From contig DATDBO010000032.1 of NCBI GenBank assembly GCA_036524775.1, positions 1 through 15,393 on the forward strand: 15,393 nt of DNA, written 5' to 3'. This document shows, in pieces, positions 6,519-12,770 of the stretch. Below the pieces are notes generated by a model that saw only the letters and a list, made by a program, of their open reading frames with translations, searched no databases and was not told the origin of the DNA. The position numbers were made by a program, and so were the translations under genes. Source of the stretch: VRUE01 sp036524775 (GTDB taxonomy: Bacteria > Actinomycetota > Thermoleophilia > Solirubrobacterales > 70-9). Positions within the stretch are counted from its first letter, which is position 1, and each line of letters begins with the position of its first letter.

Positions 6519-6784
6519 GCACCGGCATCAGCCCGCCACTGCCCATTTACGACGCGGGGGTGATCGAACGCCTGATCCTCGAAATCGCCGCCGAACTGCA
6601 CCCCCGGCACCTGACGGCCGACGAGCTCTCGCGGCGGATCGTCACCGACCCAGACGACGACAGAGAGGTCGAGACGGCGGCGCAAGCGATCCGCGGACTC
6701 GCCGAGTGCGGCCTGTTTCGCGACCGCGACAAGAGGCTGGAGCCAACACCCGCCGCGCTCCGCGCCTTCGAGCTCTTGGCGTAG
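6515..6784 (+). CDS. Small winged-helix-like protein, coupled to the preceding gene
   Basis: An 89-residue protein. Segments VIERLILEIAAELHP, LTADELSRRIVTDP and VETAAQAIRGLAECGLFRDR read as helix, turn and recognition helix, followed by a short wing (KRLEPTPAALRAFELL). The predicted fold is helix-turn-helix, without closer identification. ATG 6515 overlaps the TGA of the upstream small regulator (ATGA), so the pair is probably translated in a coupled way and may act together. The stop at 6784 is followed at once by the right copy of the 14-bp direct repeat. An open frame extends upstream to about 6395, but it overlaps the previous gene heavily and the overlap start is preferred. Confidence 0.65.
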   Translation: MSTGISPPLPIYDAGVIERLILEIAAELHPRHLTADELSRRIVTDPDDDREVETAAQAIRGLAECGLFRDRDKRLEPTPAALRAFELLA

Positions 6785-6798
6785 CGGCGACGCTTGAG
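6785..6798 (+). repeat. Right copy of 14-bp direct repeat
   Basis: CGGCGACGCTTGAG, identical to 4400-4413, directly follows the stop of the second small winged-helix gene and ends a few bases from the 3' end of tRNA-Thr. See the left copy for interpretation. Confidence 0.5.
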
Positions 6799-6801
6799 GA
6801 G

Positions 6802-6874
6802 AGCCCGCCCCCGGATTTGAACCGGGACTACCGTTCTTACAAGGAACGTGCTCTGCCAGTTGAGCTAGGCGGGC
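6802..6874 (-). tRNA. tRNA-Thr (anticodon TGT)
   Basis: On the minus strand the sequence folds as a complete cloverleaf. The acceptor is GCCCGCC/GGCGGGC (7 bp), the D-stem GCTC/GAGC with a GG-containing loop, and the anticodon stem CGTTC/GAACG around loop CTTGTAA. The variable loop is 5 nt, and the T-arm is CCCGG-TTCAAAT-CCGGG. Anticodon TGT reads ACA (Thr). The discriminator is T at 6802 and CCA is not encoded. The 5' end overlaps the last three codons (one partly) and stop of the endonuclease ORF on the same strand. The tRNA is uninterrupted. Confidence 0.96.
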
Positions 6875-7302
6875 AAGGCGTAGTCCTCTGCCCAGCGTAC
6901 GTGTTTACGCTGCATATTGCGAGTTGGCTCAACTCTAAGATACATCCCGGTCGGTGGCACCTCTTCGGCTGGAATTACATAGACCCGGTCGTTATCCGGA
7001 CAGTACACAGCAAATAAATCAACTTCGCCTAAGTAATGCTTTACCTGCGTTCGGGCCGTGTTGGACTGAACGCTTTGGGCGCTGAAACGGACCGCGCCAT
7101 CACGGAGACGACCTGTCTTGCACTGGACCTTGAGAAACCGCCCATCGCATTCCAGCACCAGGTCATACCGCTGGTTCACACCGAAGGGTAGGAGAATCCG
7201 ATGACCCCGCCTGACAAGCTGGGCAAGGATCGCGCCCTCCGAGCGATGACCGACGTCGACGGGATGGTCGGTCAAATCGGGCTTGGGCAGAGACGAGCAC
7301 AC
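6865..7302 (-). CDS. PD-(D/E)XK homing-type endonuclease (PDDEXK_5, group I intron endonuclease family)
   Basis: From GTG 7302 the protein has 145 residues. The core reads GHRSEGAILAQLVRRGHRIL, LPFGVNQRYDLVL and RFLKVQCKTGRLRDG, then GEVDLFAVYCPDNDRVYVIP and LRVEPTRN. Glu22, Asp47 and the QxK pair Gln60/Lys62 match the active-site layout known from I-Ssp6803I, a tRNA-intron endonuclease with Q in place of the usual acidic residue. Such enzymes cut a long specific DNA site. TACATT (7314-7309) stands 6 nt before GTG 7302, supporting a leaderless start; TTG 7347 upstream is a weaker option. The TAG stop (6867-6865) lies inside the tRNA-Thr gene. GC content is lower than in the flanking genes. 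The protein is not inside an intron here, so it may be free-standing or domesticated. Confidence 0.85.
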   Translation of the reverse strand: MCSSLPKPDLTDHPVDVGHRSEGAILAQLVRRGHRILLPFGVNQRYDLVLECDGRFLKVQCKTGRLRDGAVRFSAQSVQSNTARTQVKHYLGEVDLFAVYCPDNDRVYVIPAEEVPPTGMYLRVEPTRNMQRKHVRWAEDYALPA

Positions 7303-7308
7303 GCTCGT

Positions 7309-7314
7309 AATGTA
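7309..7314 (-). promoter_or_regulatory. -10 box of the endonuclease gene (leaderless)
   Basis: TACATT on the minus strand fits TANNNT and lies exactly 6 nt before GTG 7302. It decides the start choice for this gene and would also drive the downstream tRNA-Thr if the two are co-transcribed. Confidence 0.45.
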
Positions 7315-7346
7315 GACAACACGTTGGACGCTATTTGTCTGAGGCA

Positions 7347-8360
7347 ATGACCGCCCAAGGTGCCGCCGCCAAAATCTCCTTCCGCGCCCTTGCCCCTGAC
7401 GAAGGCAACCGCCTCAGCGAGGCGATTCGGGCGGCGTATGGCGAGACCTACGACGTGCGGTGGGTCTACGACCCGGCCGAGGTCGGGGCGCGGATCGCGG
7501 CCGGGACCTACGTCTCGTGGGTCGCCGAGTCGGCCTCGGGCGAGCTGCTCTGCCACGAGGGGATGAGCCTGGCGGCGGCGGGCGACGCGGTCGGCCACTC
7601 GGGCCAGGCGGTGACGATGCCGGCGGCGCGGGGACAGCACCTCTTCACCAGGACCAAGCGGCACCTGATGGAGTGGGCGAAGGAGCGCGGCCTGGCGGGG
7701 ATGTACAGCGAGGCGACCGCCGCTCACCCCTACAGCCAGCGCGCCAACCTCGAGCTGGGCGCGCACGAGACCGGCTTCCTGCTCGGCTGGATCCCGGCGA
7801 GCGTCGACAACGACGCGGCGACCGACCGACGCCCCCGCCGCCAATCGGCGGCGCTCTTCTACACCAAGCTGAACGACGGCCACGAGCGCCCGGTCTACGC
7901 CCCGCGGCGCCACCACGAGATCATCGGCAGGACGCTGGAGCTGTGCGAGCTGCGCGGGACGCTCGCCGACCCGCCGGCCGACGTGGCGATCCCCGCGCGC
8001 AGCGAGCTGCACGTCGAGATCGAGGCGGACCACGACCTGGCCGTGATCACGGCCCGGCGGCCCGGCGCCGACCTCGAAGAGGCGGTGGCAGCCGAGCGCC
8101 GGCACCTCTTCCACCGCAAGGGCCTCGACGCCGTCTATCTCGACTTGCCCCTCGAGGACCCGGCGACCGCCCTGCTCGCCGAGGACCTCGAGCGCCTCGG
8201 CGTCTCCTACGCCGGAATCTTCCCGAACCCCCAGACGACCGGCGACGTGCTGCGTATGCAATCCCTCCACCGCGCCCGGGTGACCGCCGACGACCTGTCC
8301 GTCGCCTCCAACCACGGCCGCGAGCTGCTCGAGTACGTCCTCGCGGACCTGCCGTCCTGA
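7347..8360 (+). CDS. Two-domain GNAT-family acetyltransferase-like protein
   Basis: A 337-residue protein from ATG 7347 (TTG 7335 would add four residues). The N-terminal half reads as a GNAT fold: an ISFRALAPDEGNRLSEAIRAA opening, a strand SWVAESASGELLCHEGMSL, the acetyl-CoA-loop region VTMPAARGQHLFTRTKRHLM, and the late motif TAAHPYSQRANLELGAHETG. The C-terminal half (about 190-335) looks like a second, degenerate GNAT-type module with LDAVYLDLPLEDPATALLAE and LGVSYAGIFPN. The acetyl acceptor is unknown. GAGG sits very close to the ATG as a weak ribosome-binding site. The gene is convergent with the restriction endonuclease gene, 7 nt apart, and is not obviously part of the restriction system. 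Confidence 0.75.
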   Translation: MTAQGAAAKISFRALAPDEGNRLSEAIRAAYGETYDVRWVYDPAEVGARIAAGTYVSWVAESASGELLCHEGMSLAAAGDAVGHSGQAVTMPAARGQHLFTRTKRHLMEWAKERGLAGMYSEATAAHPYSQRANLELGAHETGFLLGWIPASVDNDAATDRRPRRQSAALFYTKLNDGHERPVYAPRRHHEIIGRTLELCELRGTLADPPADVAIPARSELHVEIEADHDLAVITARRPGADLEEAVAAERRHLFHRKGLDAVYLDLPLEDPATALLAEDLERLGVSYAGIFPNPQTTGDVLRMQSLHRARVTADDLSVASNHGRELLEYVLADLPS

Positions 8361-8367
8361 GCGTCGC

Positions 8368-9117
8368 TCAGATCGAGAGCGTCGAGCCCAGCGTCGAGAG
8401 GTCTCGAAGGCGGTCGTGGGTAACCAGCTCGTCGAGGACTTCGACCTGCTTGCGGCTGCCTACGCTTGCGCATGCCGCGCGCAGCTCGTCGAGAGCGACG
8501 TGGTACACGGTGTCCACCTCCGCGGTCCCCCTTGCCAGCGAGGCCAGCCTCGTCGGCATCGGCTCGGCCGTCACCGGGGTGATGTGAGGGAGCCTCCCGC
8601 GGCGGTGCCGGATCATGATCACGGCCTCGTGGCGAATGTTCTGCGCCCGGTCCGAACGGAGCGTCCACTTGCACGGGACCGCCGCGTGGAGGTGCTGGGA
8701 CCCGGCCCTGCCGAGCTCGAGCCCGACGGTCACGTCCGGCTCGATCGTGTAGTCGGTCCCGATCGAGGCGCGCAGGGTCATCGTCTTGTCTGCCTCGATC
8801 AATCGCTCCAGCTGCGCCAGGTGCTCGTACTGGGAGAACGCGGTGATCGGCGGCCGCCGGCTGACCCGCACCGGCGCCTTCCCGATCGTGCCCGGAAGCA
8901 CTTCCGAGAGGTGCTTCTCTACTTCCTCCTCCAATCGCACCCCGGCGGTTTGACCGACGTGCGGGATTTCGTGGGTGATCCCGAGGACGTTGAGCACCTC
9001 GCCGGCTATGGCCTTGCTGGTCGGACTGCCCGCATCCGCCATGTTCGGCTTGGACGGGGAGCGCGCGGTCGGTTCGGTCCAGCCGAGGAGGTTCGCGACG
9101 AAGGGCAGCGCCGGCAC
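8368..9117 (-). CDS. Type II restriction endonuclease, NgoMIV family
   Basis: A 249-residue protein with the NgoMIV signature. GTDYTIEPDVTV (Asp128) is followed by PCKWTLRSDRAQNIRHEA. Lys150, Arg154, Asp156, Arg157 and Glu164 keep the spacing of the NgoMIV catalytic Lys187 and the R-SDR residues that read the CCGG core; RGRLPHIT and VTAEP also match. NgoMIV cuts GCCGGC, so a GCCGGC or related CCGG-core target is predicted. The usual Ser before Cys-Lys (SCK) is Pro here (PCK). GTG 9117 lies 7 nt after a TACCCT box, consistent with a leaderless start. The cognate methyltransferase gene is divergent 86 nt away; no controller-protein gene is present. Confidence 0.9.
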   Translation of the reverse strand: MPALPFVANLLGWTEPTARSPSKPNMADAGSPTSKAIAGEVLNVLGITHEIPHVGQTAGVRLEEEVEKHLSEVLPGTIGKAPVRVSRRPPITAFSQYEHLAQLERLIEADKTMTLRASIGTDYTIEPDVTVGLELGRAGSQHLHAAVPCKWTLRSDRAQNIRHEAVIMIRHRRGRLPHITPVTAEPMPTRLASLARGTAEVDTVYHVALDELRAACASVGSRKQVEVLDELVTHDRLRDLSTLGSTLSI

Positions 9118-9124
9118 CCGCCGC

Positions 9125-9130
9125 AGGGTA
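9125..9130 (-). promoter_or_regulatory. -10 box of the restriction endonuclease gene
   Basis: TACCCT on the minus strand fits TANNNT and stands 7 nt before GTG 9117. A GCCGGC site (9110-9115) overlaps the start codon, so methylation lies within the initiation region. Confidence 0.4.
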
Positions 9131-9190
9131 TGGGATCGTCTCCCGGCGGGAGAGGGCTTGCAGCCAGACGGCTCCCGCCGCGCGGCGCCG

Positions 9191-9196
9191 TATCGT
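9191..9196 (+). promoter_or_regulatory. -10 box of the methyltransferase gene
   Basis: TATCGT fits TANNNT and stands 7 nt before GTG 9204, favouring that codon over the in-frame GTG at 9195, which would lie inside the box. Confidence 0.4.
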
Positions 9197-9203
9197 GCTC
9201 GCG

Positions 9204-10274
9204 GTGTCTCGCTACACCCTGATCGACCTGTTCGCCGGCTGCGGCGGCCTCACCCGCGGATTCGAGGACAGCCGTCGTTTCCGCTCGATCTTCGCGGTCG
9301 AGTCCGACCCAGACGCGGCGCGGACCTACCGCCTCAACTTCGGCGACCATGTGGCCGAGGTCCCGATCGAGGACGTGGCGAGCTTCCCGGCGGCGGACGT
9401 CCTCGTCGGCGGGCCCCCCTGCCAGGGATTCTCGCCTCTCAACCGCGACGCGGTCGGCTTCGAGCGGCGCGGCCTGTGGCGGGAATACCTGCGGGCGCTC
9501 GAACAGATCGACCCGGCGACGTTCGTGATGGAGAACGTGCCCGAGCTGCTGCGCTCGGCCGAGTACGCGGAGTTCAAGAAGCACGTCGAAAAGAGGCTCC
9601 CCTACCGGGTCGAGGGCAAGGTCCTCAACGCGGCCGACTACGGAGTGCCCCAGCGCCGCCGTCGCGCGATCGTGATCGGCGTTCGCTGCGGCGCCGTTCC
9701 GTGGCCGCAGCAGACCCACGCGGAGACGGTCTCGGCCACGGGACCGCAAGAGCGATGGGTGAGCTTCGGCGAGGCGGTGGAGGGGCTTCCCCTGCGGCCG
9801 AACGGGAAGGCATGGCACAGGCGCCGCAACCCGCGCCCGGAGAGCATTCGCCGCTACAAGGCCGTCCCTCGAAACGGAGGGAACAGGTTCGCGATGCAGC
9901 GCAACCTCGACCGCGCCGGGCTCGGAGACCTGGTGCCGCGCTGCTGGCGCGAGAAGCCGACCGGCACGACCGACGTCTTCGGGCGGCTGTGGTGGGATCG
10001 GCCCGCCTACACGATCCGCACCGAGTTCTTCAAGCCCGAGAAAGGCCGCTACCTGCATCCCTCGGCGCACAGGCCAATCACCGTTCGCGAGGCGGCCCGC
10101 TGCATGAGCTTCCCCGACGACTTCGCCCTGCCCGAGGACCAGGCGATGACCAGCGTCGCCCGCCAGATCGGCAACGCGGTGCCGCCGCTCTTGGCTCAGC
10201 GAATCGCGGAGTCGTTGGCGGAGGCGCTCGACGCCAGCGCGGCGCGGACCAGCTCGACGCAGCTCGCGGCGTAG
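9204..10274 (+). CDS. DNA (cytosine-5) methyltransferase of the restriction-modification system
   Basis: About 356 residues with C5-methyltransferase motifs in order. Motif I is DLFAGCGG (near residue 8), motif IV GGPPCQGFS with catalytic Cys about 73, motif VI ENV at about 110, and motif VIII QRRRR at about 150. The target-recognition region spans about 185-290 and motif X is QIGNAVPP at about 321. It methylates cytosine in the site cut by the neighbouring NgoMIV-like enzyme, protecting host DNA. Start GTG 9204 is chosen for the TATCGT box; GTG 9195 adds three residues. It is divergent from the endonuclease gene. Its 3' end overlaps the convergent vsr gene by 79 nt, so both C-termini share DNA. 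Confidence 0.95.
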   Translation: MSRYTLIDLFAGCGGLTRGFEDSRRFRSIFAVESDPDAARTYRLNFGDHVAEVPIEDVASFPAADVLVGGPPCQGFSPLNRDAVGFERRGLWREYLRALEQIDPATFVMENVPELLRSAEYAEFKKHVEKRLPYRVEGKVLNAADYGVPQRRRRAIVIGVRCGAVPWPQQTHAETVSATGPQERWVSFGEAVEGLPLRPNGKAWHRRRNPRPESIRRYKAVPRNGGNRFAMQRNLDRAGLGDLVPRCWREKPTGTTDVFGRLWWDRPAYTIRTEFFKPEKGRYLHPSAHRPITVREAARCMSFPDDFALPEDQAMTSVARQIGNAVPPLLAQRIAESLAEALDASAARTSSTQLAA

Positions 10275-10630
10275 CGTTCGACTTCGAAGTCCCAGATTCG
10301 CAGCACCGTCCAGCCGGCCTCGACCAGCTCGCGGGTGACCTTTTCGTCTCGACTGCGATTGCGGTCGATCTTCTCGTCCCAGAACTTGCCCGACTGGCCC
10401 CAGTAGTAGTCGGGGTGGCCGTGCCAGAAGGCGCCGTCGACGAAGACGGCGATCCGCCGGCCGAGCCAGGCGATGTCGGGGCGCCCGGGGACCCGGCGAG
10501 GGTGCAGGCGCCAGCCGCGGATCCCGGCCGCCCAGAGGGCACGGCGGAGCTCGACCTCGGGAGCGGTGTCCTTGGTCTTGACCCGCGCCATCAGCGCGCT
10601 TCGCTTCGACGGAGACAGGGAATCGGCCAC
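10196..10630 (-). CDS. vsr: Very short patch repair (Vsr) mismatch endonuclease
   Basis: A 144-residue protein. Vsr landmarks are RSALMARVKTKDTAPE, PGRPDIAW (catalytic Asp52), VFVDGAFWHGHP (His70, His72), FWDEKIDRN and GWTVLRIWDFE. Vsr nicks T:G mismatches made when 5-methylcytosine deaminates, countering C-to-T mutation at sites of the partner methyltransferase; here that would be the GCCGGC-type site. The two cysteines that bind structural zinc in E. coli Vsr are missing: HHHHC is WHGHPD and the WEC site is WDF. Convergent overlap with the methyltransferase 3' end (79 nt) ties it to the system. GTG 10630 lies 9 nt after a TACCGT box. Confidence 0.92.
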   Translation of the reverse strand: MADSLSPSKRSALMARVKTKDTAPEVELRRALWAAGIRGWRLHPRRVPGRPDIAWLGRRIAVFVDGAFWHGHPDYYWGQSGKFWDEKIDRNRSRDEKVTRELVEAGWTVLRIWDFEVERYAASCVELVRAALASSASANDSAIR

Positions 10631-10632
10631 GG

Positions 10633-10645
10633 GCCGGCTACGGTA
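10633..10645. promoter_or_regulatory. Symmetrical -10 of a divergent pair, abutting a GCCGGC site
   Basis: TACGGT (10639-10644) lies 6 nt before ATG 10651 on the plus strand; TACCGT (10645-10640) lies 9 nt before GTG 10630 on the minus strand. Both use the same near-palindromic TACGGTA. GCCGGC at 10633-10638, the predicted methylation target, sits between the box and the vsr start. Confidence 0.45.
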
Positions 10646-10650
10646 CCCGG

Positions 10651-11760
10651 ATGGCGATGCCGATCGCGGTCTACGGAGCCACCGGGTTCACCGGCGGGTT
10701 GATCGCTCGCGAGCTGCAGCGGGCGGGCGCCGACTTCCTCATCTCGGGGCGAGATCGGGGCAAGCTGGAGCGACTCTCGGAGGAGCTCGGCGGCGTGCCG
10801 TTCGCGGCGGTCTCACTGGACGATCCGGCCGGGCTGCGGGAGATGCTGGAGGGGTGCTCGGTCGTCGCCGCCTGCGCCGGGCCCTTCACCCTCCACGGGG
10901 AGCCGCTGGTCGAGGCGGCCGTGGAGACCGGGACCCACTACCTCGACACGACCGGCGAGCAGCCATTCATGCGGACGGTCTTCGACCGCTACGGAGAGCG
11001 GGCCGCCGACGCCGGCGCGGCGCTCGTCTCCGGCATGGGGTTCGACTACGCGCCCGGGGACATGATCGCGGCGCTCACCGCCGCGGGGATGGGGCCGTTG
11101 GAGGAGATCGTCGTCGCCTACTGCGTACACGGGTTCGTGCCCACGCACGGGACCGCGCTCTCGGGGCTGGAGATCATGCGGGGCGGAGACGTGGTCTGGG
11201 CCGACGGGGAATGGCGGGATGCGCCGCGCAGCGCCGACGGCGGGCGCTGGCGCTTTCCCGACCCGATCGGCGAGCAGCGGATGCTGCGCTACCCCGCCGG
11301 CGAGCAGATCACGGTTCCCCGGCACGTCGAAACCGCACGGGTCCGCACGCTGCTCAACGGGATGGTCGTCCCGCCCCGCCTGATGCCGCTCGCCGCCGCC
11401 TCCTCTCCCCTGCTCGGCCTGGCGATGCGCACGCCGCTGCGCCGCCTTGCCGGCGCAGCGATCGGGCGTCTGCCCGCTGGGCCGGACGAGCAGTCGCGCC
11501 GGGCGTGCCGGTTCACGATCAGCTGCGAGGCACGGGGCGGGTCGGGCGTCCGTCGCGGCACCGTTCGCGGCGGCGACGTCTACGGGCTCACCGCGGCTGC
11601 CGTCGCCCACGGCGCGACGCTCTGCGCCGATCCCGCCTACGACCGCGCCGGCGCGCTGGCGCCGGCCCAGGCGTTCGATCCGGCGGCGTTCCTCGCCGCT
11701 CTCGCCGAGTCCAGCGTCTCGACCGAGGTCGAGCCGTTGCCGGCATCCGCCGATCGGTAG
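10651..11760 (+). CDS. Saccharopine dehydrogenase-like NAD(P)-binding reductase
   Basis: A 369-residue protein. The N-terminal Rossmann motif AVYGATGFTGGLIARELQ, then FLISGRDRGKLERL, VVAACAGPFTLHGEPLVEAA and THYLDTTGEQPFM, are typical of the saccharopine dehydrogenase NADP-binding family, which includes trans-acting enoyl reductases acting in lipid synthesis. The visible motifs do not fix the substrate. ATG 10651 stands exactly 6 nt after TACGGT (leaderless); ATG 10657 is a second in-frame option. It is divergent from vsr across 20 bp and seems functionally unrelated to the restriction system. A GGCCG-rich stem-loop follows its stop. Confidence 0.85.
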   Translation: MAMPIAVYGATGFTGGLIARELQRAGADFLISGRDRGKLERLSEELGGVPFAAVSLDDPAGLREMLEGCSVVAACAGPFTLHGEPLVEAAVETGTHYLDTTGEQPFMRTVFDRYGERAADAGAALVSGMGFDYAPGDMIAALTAAGMGPLEEIVVAYCVHGFVPTHGTALSGLEIMRGGDVVWADGEWRDAPRSADGGRWRFPDPIGEQRMLRYPAGEQITVPRHVETARVRTLLNGMVVPPRLMPLAAASSPLLGLAMRTPLRRLAGAAIGRLPAGPDEQSRRACRFTISCEARGGSGVRRGTVRGGDVYGLTAAAVAHGATLCADPAYDRAGALAPAQAFDPAAFLAALAESSVSTEVEPLPASADR

Positions 11761-11762
11761 AT

Positions 11763-11779
11763 CGGCCGCTGGGCGGCCG
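11763..11779 (+). terminator. Stem-loop after the reductase gene
   Basis: CGGCCG (11763-11768) and CGGCCG (11774-11779) form a 6-bp stem with loop CTGGG directly after the TAG stop, ending 1 nt before the TAGGGT box of the next gene. There is no T-run. Confidence 0.35.
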
Positions 11780-11780
11780 T

Positions 11781-11786
11781 TAGGGT
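11781..11786 (+). promoter_or_regulatory. -10 box of the secreted propeller operon
   Basis: TAGGGT fits TANNNT and lies exactly 6 nt before ATG 11793, consistent with a leaderless transcript covering the two propeller genes. Confidence 0.45.
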
Positions 11787-11792
11787 ACGGCC

Positions 11793-12770
11793 ATGCGGAG
11801 GAGCCTGCTCACGATCTCGATCTGCGGCCTCGCGTCGATCGCGACCGCCCCCGCTCAGGCGGCCTTTCCCGGAGCTCCCGGGCCGATCGTCTACGCGCAG
11901 GGGATGGCTAGCGAAACCGAAAGCTCCGGCGGCCTCGTCGCCCACGGACCGCGCAAGAACGACGGCTCCCGCCGACTGACCGAAGACAACGACGACTTCA
12001 GCCCTTCCTACTCGCCAAACGGGCGCCTGATCGTCTTCGCGAGCAACCGCGATCCGAGCGAGACGAGGGGTCAGCCGCACATCTATGTGATGGAGAGCGA
12101 TGGCAGCAACGTCAGGCAGCTGACCAGCGGCGACTTCTCCGACTCCAATCCCTCCTTCTCGCCGAACGGCAGGCTGGTGGTCTTCGACCGCGCAGAGATC
12201 GGGGGGCGCGGGGGTAGCCAGATCTTCAGCGTCGCGGTCTCCGGCGGCGAGCCGCACCAGATCAGCGACGACGCCGGCAACGACTCCGACCCAACCTTCA
12301 CCCCGAACGGCAAGCGGATCGTCTTCGTCAGCGACCGGCAAAGCAGCGCGCGCTCCGACCGCAGCAACATCTTCTCGATGAGGCCCGACGGCAGCCGCAT
12401 CCAACTGTTGATTGGCGGAACGCGCCTGGAGTACGAGCCCGATGTCTCACCCGACGGCCGCAGGGTCGCCTTCGTCAGCAACCGCGACCATGGGCCGAAC
12501 ATCTTCATCGCCCGGATCGACGGCAGACGCGTCCGCAAACTGACGAATAGCCACGGCAGCTGCTTCAGGACCTTCTGCTTCTCGAGTCCCTCCTGGTCCC
12601 CCGACGGCAGGCACATCGCCTTCCACGAGAGCGGTCGATACAGCAGCAGTGTGGAGGTGATGCGGGCCGACGGGCGCGGCTTCGCGAAGGACTTCGCCCA
12701 CGGCGGCACCGAAGAAGAAGGCTACGGCAGCTACGTCGGCGCGCCGAGCTGGGGACCACGACCGCGATGA
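11793..12770 (+). CDS. Secreted TolB-like (PD40) beta-propeller protein
   Basis: A 325-residue protein with a signal peptide (MRRSLLTISICGLASIATAP, cleavage probably after AQA near 22). At least five PD40/WD40-like blades follow: PSYSPNGRLIVFASNRD, PSFSPNGRLVVFDRA, PTFTPNGKRIVFVSDR, PDVSPDGRRVAFVSNRD and PSWSPDGRHIAFHES. The linking strands carry the TolB pattern IYVMESDGSNVRQLT. This is likely an exported propeller scaffold; its ligand is unknown. It has no membrane anchor, lipobox or enzymatic motif. Its stop overlaps the ATG of the next propeller gene by 4 nt, so the two are probably made together. Confidence 0.85.
   Translation: MRRSLLTISICGLASIATAPAQAAFPGAPGPIVYAQGMASETESSGGLVAHGPRKNDGSRRLTEDNDDFSPSYSPNGRLIVFASNRDPSETRGQPHIYVMESDGSNVRQLTSGDFSDSNPSFSPNGRLVVFDRAEIGGRGGSQIFSVAVSGGEPHQISDDAGNDSDPTFTPNGKRIVFVSDRQSSARSDRSNIFSMRPDGSRIQLLIGGTRLEYEPDVSPDGRRVAFVSNRDHGPNIFIARIDGRRVRKLTNSHGSCFRTFCFSSPSWSPDGRHIAFHESGRYSSSVEVMRADGRGFAKDFAHGGTEEEGYGSYVGAPSWGPRPR

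Noticed and set aside
8207..8674. Minus-strand 155-codon frame across the GNAT/endonuclease junction
   Set aside because: Out of frame with the NgoMIV-like protein and made of Arg/Pro-rich shadow sequence.
8975..10702. Plus-strand 575-codon frame over the methyltransferase and vsr
   Set aside because: The methyltransferase motifs are in another frame; this one is Arg-rich shadow.
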